This document shows positions 56,125 through 64,000 of a stretch of DNA of 64,000 nucleotides, piece after piece (positions within the stretch are counted from its first letter, which is position 1; each line of letters begins with the position of its first letter). Origin of the DNA: Arachis hypogaea (taxonomy: Eukaryota > Streptophyta > Magnoliopsida > Fabales > Fabaceae); NCBI RefSeq assembly GCF_003086295.3, contig NC_092048.1, positions 42,160,425-42,224,424 of the forward strand. The letters are read 5' to 3'. The translations under genes were made by a program, and so were the position numbers. The notes under the pieces are model-generated. The model had not been told where the DNA came from and ran no database searches. It saw only the letters and a list, made by a program, of their open reading frames with translations.

Positions 56125-57529
56125 CTCGATGCTACTGCTGAAGCTCGGGATGGGGGTCAACAGTCGCGCCGGGATGTGGCTCGGGCTCAGGCTGCAGCTC
56201 AGGCTGTGGATCCTCAGGAGGCTGTTGAACCTCTGTGGTGGCCTACATCTCTGGTGGTGCCTCCTGCTAAGTCGGCTCCTCAACATGCTCCTCCTCCTGA
56301 TGAGTCGACTCCTTAACATGCTCCTCCTCCTGATCCTGCTCATCGGAGGCGGGAGAGTCTCGGAGCGGAGATAGCTCAGTACCCTGTGATATGAACACCT
56401 GGTCTATGCGATCGAGACGTCGCATGATACGACACTCACTGTGCTCCATAAAGTGAAATAGGCACTGTACCAACATGTATGTCAGCTCAGGTGCAGGTGG
56501 TGGTGGCAAGGATGCTACGGCTGAAGTAGAGGGGGGTCCTGCTGCTACTGATGATGATGAGGGCTGAGCTACCTCCACCACTCCTCTGGCTCGAGAACGG
56601 CGTCTGGGTGGACGCTTCTCGTGCACCCACCCACCCCATGAAATAGTAACCTCCTTGTCGTCGTCATCTGGGGATGGTGGTGTCACATCATCATCCTCCC
56701 ACGGGACATCAGCTAGCTAAATCATGCTGGTGACCAGTGTAGGGAATGGCAAGAGGCCACAGATATGCGCGCACCACATACTCTGCCTGATCAGCCGGGG
56801 GAAGTCTACCTCCTTCCCCTCCATCACACAACCAATCAGAACTAGCATATCCATCGGAATCTCTGAGAAGTGAGTGGTGGGCAGGATATAATAAGCGAAT
56901 ATATGCTGCCAAGTCTTAGCCTCTCTCGAAAGATAAGTGAAAAGCATCTCCTTGGGCTTCTTGTTCCCAGAATCCATCACCCAAGGGGCGTCAGGTGTGA
57001 CAATCACGCGCTTCAGTGCCTCATAATCAAAAGTCATGCAGTGGATAGCTACCTTTGCCTGCTGACAGGCGCATGAGTCACCAGTACGAGGTCAGTAAAG
57101 CAATGCCTCCTCAATAGCAGCCTCGGTGATCAGAATCTCTCTACCCTGCACTTGGACTGAATCAAGAGTGGCACGGAAGAAGTTGCAGTAGAATTCTCTC
57201 ACCCACGAAATATTTATTCTCCCCAGATCTCTATCAACAAAGTCCAAGTCAAACTCCACAATGCGGGTATTTATGGCGTGTCTCACATCATTGGGAAGGA
57301 CCATCTTCTTCTCAATGTTCAAGTTCGTCTTTCGGAATTTAGGGAAGCGAAGCTTACAGTAGAGGTTTGTGAACTTGATTGGGTCAGTGGATGCTGGGAG
57401 TAGCTGATGCTCTATGTCTACATCATTCAGCGGATTCTTAGCATAATTAGCATAAGGTGATGGGGTAGAGGCTTTAGAGCACTTTCTCTTCTTTGAAGTA
57501 GTGGCTATGGCTTTTCCCTTGTCTGACAT
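56125..57529 (-). pseudogene. Z env-position ORF (stops at 57,092, 56,717, 56,267)
   Basis: One frame from the ATG at 57,529 to a Pro/Glu/Gln-rich tail near 56,130, broken by at least four stops. The start MSDKGKAIATTSKKRKCSKA is basic. FTNLYCKLRFPKFRK and INISWVREFYCNFF match A, then DYEALKRVIVTPDAPWVMD (A: DWDAVLRVITQPGSRWIYG), then a part rich in Ser, Pro and Ala with RRRSRAR, and acidic repeats EEEHVKESTHQEEEHVEEPT. No transmembrane span is evident. Probably the same unknown function as in A, now lost in this copy. Confidence 0.75.
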
Positions 57530-57545
57530 CCTAAAAAACAGTTAT
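57530..57545 (-). promoter_or_regulatory. Candidate 3' splice site before Z env-position ORF
   Basis: The minus strand reads ACTGTTTTTTAG|GATG; the ATG is the start codon. CATAAC just upstream could serve as branch site. Matches the A arrangement. Confidence 0.6.
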
Positions 57546-59084
57546 GATATGATATAAGCAAGTAGCCAGGTAGATATAAAGCACTCAAGGTAAAACATAT
57601 TCATGAAGTGAGTGAAGAAAATAGAATTCTTGGAATGCAAGTAACAGAATTCAAAATTCAAACCAAGTCACAAACCAAGAATTCAAATCATAATTGCACA
57701 ATACTTGTTCATTGAGACTAAGAAACGCCATATTCGAAAGAATGATTAAAGGAGTTAAATTGAAAAACCAAAAGAGAAGTTAGTTGGTTAATCAAGTTAG
57801 AGTTAGAAATTAGTTTAAAAATCAGTGATATGACGGTTATCAGCTCAATTAAAAGGAGTGTACAAAATAGGGGTGTAAGCATACTCACAACCATGAAATA
57901 CATATAGTCATTGATGATGAAATATGACATTGCCAAAAAGCAACCAATATGAAAACAAGTCATCAATTAATGTAAGGATCACTAGAGTTGTATTAGATGG
58001 TGTTGGTAAAATCAAAACATAGAGAAACAAGTAAATCAAGAAATATTCAACACCAAATCCAACGAGGCATAAAAGTCGCAAGGTTGAGATAAGAGTTGAA
58101 AATTTTATGCACCACGTGACTAAAGGTAAATTGGGTATAGAGAAAATGAATCACATTAGCCACATAGGTAGAAGAAATCATCAACCTTGTGAAAGCAAGC
58201 AAATGGGGCTCAATTTTAAATGAAAACAAAGTTTATGGTCAATCTGAAAATTTACTCAAACTATTCAGTGCATAGAAGTAAATCAACATCGTAAACAAGC
58301 AAAGAATATAATAAGCATGACCAAAACTTGCAAACACATTCTTGAAGAGTTTTCAAAACCATTTAGCAAACAAAATTCTATTAACACAGAAATCGTCAAA
58401 TAGAAGTTTGTTGCATCAATTAAACAATGTTATTCCATGAAACATGGTTAGGAAAAATCCGGTAGCATTTCAGCAGTAAATTGGCCATTTCCCAAATTCA
58501 AACAATCAATTCAGATTCCATATGAATAATTGACATTGAACACGCAACAATCACATATGAATTCATATAAAATGAACATTTAAGCCAATCGTGCAGCAGC
58601 AAATCATCAAAAAGCAAATTAAACTAAACCAACTAGCAACAAATACCATTCTTTCTTTGAACAATGAACAAAAATACTGGCTTAAAATACAGCACCAAAT
58701 ATGCCCAATGAACAGAGATAATGGATTCAGGCAGCATGCTATTTATTGAATTCGATTTGCAAATACCATTCCAAGACAATAATCATTCCACTTGCAAGCA
58801 GCATGAATTCAAACAATTAAACATGATTGAGTCCAACAATGAAGTGCAAATTTAATCAGGAATTCAGCCAACAGCACTCAGCAAAAGCAAATAACTAGGC
58901 AGCAGCATCAACAGATCAAATGAGCACAGGACAAATCAATGAAACAGAACATTTCCAAACAGCAGCATTATGCAAAACAAACCTAAATTCACTATCCAGC
59001 TCAGATTCTCTAACCACCTAATTAAACTAGACTAACTAAACTAATTAACAGAATTAATGCAAAATAGTAAAGGAAACAAAACAG
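57546..59084 (-). other. Z spacer, AT-rich, no ORF supported
   Basis: Non-coding stretch between the env-position ORF and the purine-rich segment (about 59,085-59,420). I see no domain or repeat beyond scattered CAGCA words near 58,600-58,970. Confidence 0.5.
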
Positions 59085-59469
59085 GGGAAGGTAGAGACCT
59101 GGGAAGCAGAAACTGAATAGAGCAGACGGTTGATGGAGAGAGGAAGATAGAGGAGAAGTGTGACCGGCTGAAGGTTAGTGGTCACGGTGGAGGCTTACCG
59201 GTGACAATGGAGTCGCGGCTATCAATGGCGGTAGAGCAGAGAGTAAGAACGGGTGAGAGAGAGAGAAGAAAGAGAAGTGAGAATGGTGATAGAGAGGAAA
59301 GAGCAAGGGACGAGGAGAGAGGGGGGTCGCGACTACGGCGGTGGTGTTCGCCAGACTATTGCAGACAGTAGAGTTGGGGATGGAGGAAGAGAGGAGAAGA
59401 GGGAAAGACGTTGAGGTAAGGGTTTGTGCAAATGCACTAGGGCTCTCGCGTCCCTGGATAAATAAAATT

Positions 59470-59930
59470 TTGAATCCACGCGAGCGCGCAGCGTGCGCGT
59501 CCGCGTGGGTGGGAGAATAAGGGATCGGCGCGGAAGCGCCATCCGCGCTTGCGCGTAGATGGGAGAATTGGGAATGGACGCGGACGCGTACGGTGCGCGT
59601 CTGCGCGAGTGAGCTGGGCCAGAGGCACAAAACTGGCCCAAAGTTGGCATAACTCTCGAGTCTTTTGGCCTGGGTGAAGCAAAAATGCATCGACGTGCAC
59701 GTGCACTGTGCACGTCCACGTGGTTGAGTTGAATGATGATAGGGTGCGGAGGCGCCAGGTGCGCTTACGCGTGGGTAGGGCAACGCAAAAAGGACGCGGA
59801 CGCGTACAGCGTGCGTCCGCGCGGGTTAAGGCACAGAGTTGGCCCAAAAGTGGCACAACTCTCTGGTCCTTAGCCCAGAAAGCTTAAATGCGCAGCCGAC
59901 GCGCGCACGCACTGTGCGCTTGCGCGTGGC
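59470..59930. repeat. CpG-rich palindrome array, Z internal
   Basis: GAGCGCGCAGCGTGCGCGTC, GACGCGGACGCGTAC, GACGCGCGCACGCAC and related units. It follows a purine-rich tract, as in A. Overlapping minus-strand frames here (59,175-59,856) are compositional and not genes. Confidence 0.85.
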
Positions 59931-60241
59931 TCTTCTTTTTTCTTTTTTTAGGAGCATCAAGAAGGGCTCATAATTTTCCCAACCTCCTTTAGGACTCTAA
60001 AACTAGCTAAGATGCAAAAATCAAACATATTTTGAATTCTTGGAGATTTTTCAAATAATTTGAGGAAACTTGCAATCCAAGCAAAAACTCAATTTCAAAG
60101 AATCATTCCTAATTACGGCATAGAATCTATAAACACCTTAGTAAGCAAGACAAAATATACTAAGAAGTAAAGAGATTATATACAATGGAACCCAATTCAT
60201 TCATTCATTATATCTACAAGAGAATGGAAAGAGTTTACCAT

Positions 60242-60292
60242 GATGGGGTGTCTCCCACCAAGCACTTTTGGTTTAAGTCCTTAAGTTGGACA
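60242..60292 (-). other. Two-hairpin RNA motif, Z copy
   Basis: Stem 1 TGGG/CCCA (60,244-60,257) with 6-base loop GTGTCT; stem 2 GTCC/GGAC (60,277-60,291) with loop TTAAGTT. It begins about 170 bases after the stop of the 595-codon ORF. Confidence 0.65.
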
Positions 60293-60464
60293 TTTGGAAG
60301 GTTTCTTGTCAAGGTGGTTTATGCTTGTATCCATCCTTGAACCTCCAAGAGTGCTTGTCCTTTAATTGGTTGTCAAAAGTTCCAACCATTTTCACCAAAC
60401 TTTGGTGAGGTTCTCTCCAAGATATGAGCTCCCAAAGTTGATTTCCATGGTGTAATTCAGGATC

Positions 60465-62252
60465 TCATATCTTATCTTCGCACCCATCTTCTAGTTGATT
60501 GCCTTGATTCTGTCCGGGTGACAAGAAAGCTGAATCCTCATGAAGGCACCAAACAATCCTCCTAGACCCATTTAATTGAGCACGACACCAATCCATGCTC
60601 TTCAATTTTGAGCTTCCAACCATAATGAGTCTAGATTTACAACACCAACCACTAAACATCCTCCTCTTTTGCTTAATTCCACAAAGCGCCCTAAGTTGGC
60701 CATCCGTCTCAAGCAAACAATATTGAAGTGGGGAGATAAAGCTGAGAGTTAGAAGTTTTACCCACTCAAATGAGAGATTGGATGACAACCTAGGTTGAGG
60801 AATTCCCAAAGATCTTGATAAAGCATGCTCCACTCCCGTCCATCCTCTTTTAGAGGTGTCCACCACTTGGCAGGGTTCTTTGAGCTTTACCTCTCGCCAA
60901 GCTTCCTCAAGTTCACACTCTTCTTCACCAATTTCTTCTATTTCTTCCCCATCACTCTCATCATAGACAGAAGGTTTAGTGAAGTTTACCTCGTCATCAA
61001 GTCCAAGCACAGTGGGGAAGGACTCATCAAGCTCAAAAGGATCATATGTTGATTCGGAATCATCATAAATAGGAGGGCTTGTTGCTTGGGACACTTCTTC
61101 CAATTCTTCATTCACAATATGCCTTGGAGGTTGCACGTCCTCCTCAACATTGCTTTCTAATTTACTGGAAGAAGGCTCAACAAGATCATCAAGGGGATTG
61201 ATCAATGCGGACAAAAAATCACTAATGATGGAATCCACTTCTTGATCAATTTTCTTCGACTCTCTATCCACTTCCTCAACATCACTCTCCTCTTTAACAT
61301 CTCTTCCAAACTTCACGGAAGATGGCTCTTCAACTTGAGATTCCTTTATGTGCTCAACATATCCTAAACATCCAACCACTACTTCCTTTTGTTCACTAAT
61401 TTCCACCTCCTCCTCTTGTTGTACTTCTTGTTTTAACTCTTCCTCCTTTCCATGGAGCTTCAAGTTCACTCCCTCTCCAAGCTCTTTGGTTGCTTCTCCA
61501 CATTCAACAATGGGAGAACTTTGATCGCATAGGCTTAGGCGAGATGAGACCATGTTACCAATGGCTTCTACCATGATAGCCATTTTTTCTCTTAACTCCG
61601 CAAACTTCTTTTTATCCTCCTCTTGTCGCCTTAAGATATGAGATTCAAGATCTCTCAATTCCAACATGGGGGCTTCATCGGGAGGTGATGGTGGAAGAGA
61701 AGGTTCATTGTTTGAGGGAAGGTTGTTGTAATTGGAAGGTGGTTCATACTGGTGAAATGCTTGAGGTGGTGTGTATGGACTTTGTGGTTCATGAGAGTAT
61801 TGGTATTGGAAAGGTGGTGGTTCTAGATATGGTTCATATGGTGGTTGGTATGGTGGGTATGAGTTGGGGTCATATGGAAGTAAATGGTGGTAGAAAGCTT
61901 GTGAGAAAGGTGGTTCAAAATTATGTTGCGGAGGGGGTTCATATGCATGTGGTGGTTGTGGTTGACAATCACAGTAAGGGTCATCACACACATTGGATTG
62001 GTATGCATTAGGATTAGGATTATACCCATAAGAGTTCGGAGGGGGTTGTTGCCAAGAAGGTTGTCCTTGAGCTTGGGGTTCCTCCCATCCTTGATTTTCA
62101 AATCCTTGATGCACATCCTCATTGAAGCTTCCATTTCCTACAACATAGTTTGAACTACACTCATAGCCAAAAGGATGAGAATTCATAGTGATAAGAGAAG
62201 ACAGAGACAAAACTAACAAGAAACAAAGAAAACAAAGTCCTACAACTAGCAA
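60465..62252 (-). CDS. Z ORF1: intact 595-aa protein of unknown function
   Basis: Open from 62,252; the more likely start is the second Met (MNSHPFGYECSSNYVVG, near 62,189), because the 21 residues before it are hydrophobic and lie in the leader. It occupies the position of gag, about 75-140 bases from the primer site. Residues about 50-190 are rich in Pro, Tyr and Gln (QQPPPNSYGYNPNPNAYQ, CDDPYCDCQPQPPHAY). A short coiled coil follows (LRDLESHILRRQEEDKKKF), then about 250 residues that are strongly acidic (ESDVEEVDRESKKIDQEVD, DESDGEEIEEIGEEECELEE), then a Cys/Trp-containing basic end. No gag core, zinc knuckle, protease or RT motif is seen. An unbroken frame beside a broken one suggests selection or youth. 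A role in RNA binding or packaging is a guess. Confidence 0.75.
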   Translation of the reverse strand: MLVVGLCFLCFLLVLSLSSLITMNSHPFGYECSSNYVVGNGSFNEDVHQGFENQGWEEPQAQGQPSWQQPPPNSYGYNPNPNAYQSNVCDDPYCDCQPQPPHAYEPPPQHNFEPPFSQAFYHHLLPYDPNSYPPYQPPYEPYLEPPPFQYQYSHEPQSPYTPPQAFHQYEPPSNYNNLPSNNEPSLPPSPPDEAPMLELRDLESHILRRQEEDKKKFAELREKMAIMVEAIGNMVSSRLSLCDQSSPIVECGEATKELGEGVNLKLHGKEEELKQEVQQEEEVEISEQKEVVVGCLGYVEHIKESQVEEPSSVKFGRDVKEESDVEEVDRESKKIDQEVDSIISDFLSALINPLDDLVEPSSSKLESNVEEDVQPPRHIVNEELEEVSQATSPPIYDDSESTYDPFELDESFPTVLGLDDEVNFTKPSVYDESDGEEIEEIGEEECELEEAWREVKLKEPCQVVDTSKRGWTGVEHALSRSLGIPQPRLSSNLSFEWVKLLTLSFISPLQYCLLETDGQLRALCGIKQKRRMFSGWCCKSRLIMVGSSKLKSMDWCRAQLNGSRRIVWCLHEDSAFLSPGQNQGNQLEDGCEDKI

Positions 62253-62325
62253 AAGCCAACAAACAAACCAAAAATCAAGCTATTCACAATATATACAATA
62301 GCCAATACCATAGCACTATTGATAT

Positions 62326-62342
62326 CCTTGGCAACAGTGCCA
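62326..62342 (-). promoter_or_regulatory. Z primer binding site (divergent)
   Basis: CCTTGGCAACAGTGCCA, 13 of 17 bases of the tRNA-Asp end, 6 bases from the LTR. All four changes are C-to-T or G-to-A. Confidence 0.65.
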
Positions 62343-62348
62343 TTAATT

Positions 62349-64000
62349 TGATACAAGGATTTATACCGGTTCGGAATTCCACAAAATAATTTCGTTGTTA
62401 GTATAGTCCAAACCAATAGACAATCCTCAAATCAAATTAAAATTATGGTTTTGTCACAAAGAACAAACCCCAAATAAGAATTAACCGAAGTATTTAGACT
62501 CCGAGTCGTCTCCCTAGGATTGCAATGAAGTGTATGCGTATTGGCTATGGAGGGGTAAAAGGGAGTTTGGTTGATAAAAGGGCAAGAATTTAAACGACAA
62601 GGAGAGTAAATCAAGCAAATAACTAAAGAAAGCAAGTAGTAAAGAGAGACATTCATGGCAAGGGTTGAAATCATAGACTTTCTATCCTAGTCATACAATG
62701 ATTAATTCATCTTATCTAGTCAACTCCAACAAATGAAAGAAGGTAGCATGTCATCTTCACATAGGGAGAATGTCAAACAAGACTAATCAATCATATTACA
62801 ATAATAAACAAGAATTTATCTCATTACGTCATCCCCGAAGATGGAAGAAGGTATCACATTATCTTCACACTCGAATAAAGTCTAACAAGACTAGCTAATC
62901 TCAATCCAAATGTCCTAATCAACTCACTAAGTGAATTAGCAAGAGATTAGAGTTAATGGAAACAATACTAGCTAACAACTCTAGATCACCAACATGAGTT
63001 GGGTTTTCATGACTCAAGATTTCCTAATTACTCTTTCCAAGCCAAGGATGCTCAAAATCTACTCTAAAGCCCAACCAAGCATTTTGTCAAACACTTGGTG
63101 AGTAATAAAGGGAAGCATGGTAAATATGCAAGAATAATAAAATCTAACGACTACCAATTGCAAGGAAAGTAAATCAACAATTTAATTCATCAATGAAAGA
63201 AACATTAATATCAAATTGCATTAAATGTAAACCAAATCCAACATGAGTTCATCATCACAAAAGAGAGCAAAATGAGAAATTAACATTACAACTAAGGAAA
63301 TCAAGATGTAGAAATAAGAAATTATAAAAGAAACAAGATGAAATCAAGTAATTAACTCAAGATCCAAGATAATCTACCCTAATCCTAACCTAATTCTAGA
63401 GAGAAGAGGGAGCTTCTCTCTAGAAAACTAACTAAAGGCTCATGTTGACTAACTAATTGCTTCCCCTTTGCTTGGACTTCAATTCTGCATGAAATACACT
63501 CAGAAACAAGTTGGATTTGGGCCTGGGCAGCTCAGAAATTGCCCCCAGCATTTTGCATTTAAGTGGGTCACGTGCTAGTATCGGCGCGTACGCGCCATGT
63601 GCGCGTGCGCATCGATTGGCTGTTTCTTCACCCGCGCGTACGCGGCATGTGCGCATGCGCGTCCTTATGTGAAATCACTTCTGCACGTGCGCCTTGTACG
63701 CGTACGCGCCCATTGATGCATTCCCAATCTTTGTTTCTTCATGCATTCTCCACTGTGTGCTTTTCTCCTCATTTCTCCCATCCAATACTTGCCTTATGAA
63801 CAGGAAATCACTTAACAAACACATCAAGGCATCGAATGGAATTAAAGTGGATTAAAATCACCGATTTAAGGTCCTAAAAAGCATGTTTTCACAGTTAAGC
63901 ACAAATCAAGGGAGAATTACAAAACCATGCTATTTCATTGAATAAATGTGGGAAAAGGTGATAAAATCCCTTAAAATAAGCACAAGATAAATCACGAAAT
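62349..64000 (-). repeat. Z 5' LTR (runs off the window)
   Basis: TGATACAAGG... to ...CACGAAAT, matching the 3' LTR to within about 12 bases of its end. CpG-rich array at 63,560-63,715. Confidence 0.9.

Larger units (their letters stand above)
52756..64000 (-). mobile_element. Element Z: non-autonomous LTR element with a novel ORF
   Basis: 3' LTR 52,756-54,438 and 5' LTR from 62,349, which runs about 12 bases past the window end judging by the other copy. Inside, from the 5' side: primer-like site, a 595-codon ORF, two-hairpin motif, CpG-rich array, env-position ORF, second polypurine-like site, 1.6 kb non-coding, polypurine tract. There is no gag core, protease, RT or integrase. The 3' non-coding region, env-position ORF, LTR end and palindrome motif are related to A, so A-type elements are the likely helper. 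Confidence 0.88.

Noticed and set aside
59175..59856. Three overlapping minus-strand frames of 128-202 codons
   Set aside because: Same cause: CpG-rich array and purine tract in Z; no homology between them and known domains.

Overview
The window is plant nuclear DNA made almost entirely of transposable elements, with no convincing host gene. Three things suggest a legume, most likely Arachis (peanut or a wild relative): arrays of the palindrome CTGGCGTTNAACGCCAG, CpG-rich arrays of ACGCG-NN-CGCGT, and Ty3/gypsy elements of the Athila and Tat/Retand type whose primer sites match the 3' end of tRNA-Asp. The species call is inference. The element types are read from domains, terminal repeats and target-site duplications (TSDs).

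Left part (1-11,400). Bases 1-2723 are the 5' end of a minus-strand Tat-type element W (LTR, primer site, gag, protease, start of RT). A decayed Tat-like LTR in plus orientation follows (2835-3403), then AT-rich intergenic DNA with microsatellites and a 144-bp tandem duplication. A minus-strand RTE-type LINE (5972-8215) has a perfect 17-bp TSD but has lost its RT core. A 1.5-kb element with long terminal inverted repeats lies at 9821-11320.

Middle part (11,400-36,200) is a three-layer nest, all minus strand. Element Y (gag-protease, 28,031-31,6xx) was entered by element X (gag-protease; 3' part at 11,400-14,005, 5' part at 26,896-28,030). X was in turn entered by A, a complete 12.9-kb Athila-type element (14,006-26,895, TSD GTAAT) with gag, protease, RT, RNase H, integrase and an env-position ORF. 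To the right is a decayed hAT DNA transposon (transposase 31,920-33,927), then intergenic DNA.

Right part (36,208-64,000). A second Tat-type element V (3' LTR 36,208-36,780; antisense ORF 37,544-39,486; integrase, two RNase H domains and RT) is split twice. G (40,620-50,073, TSD GCCGT) sits in its integrase. G is a complete non-autonomous element with an intact 766-aa gag-protease ORF and no RT or integrase. Z (52,756 to just past the window end) sits at the end of V's protease. Z has no gag-pol but one intact 595-aa ORF of unknown function plus a broken env-position ORF related to that of A.

How the parts fit together: A, X, G and Z share a plan in their non-coding parts. A two-hairpin RNA motif with compensatory stem changes lies just after the main ORF. 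In A, G and Z a palindrome array appears in both the LTR and the internal region; in G it is phased at exactly 31 bp. A, G and Z also carry a second polypurine-tract-like sequence. In A and Z a strong 3' splice site lies one base before the ATG of the env-position ORF. Other oddities are a tRNA-Cys(GCA)-like fragment in an ORF of G, a fossil primer site inside G's LTRs, and an antisense ORF in V with its own TATA box.
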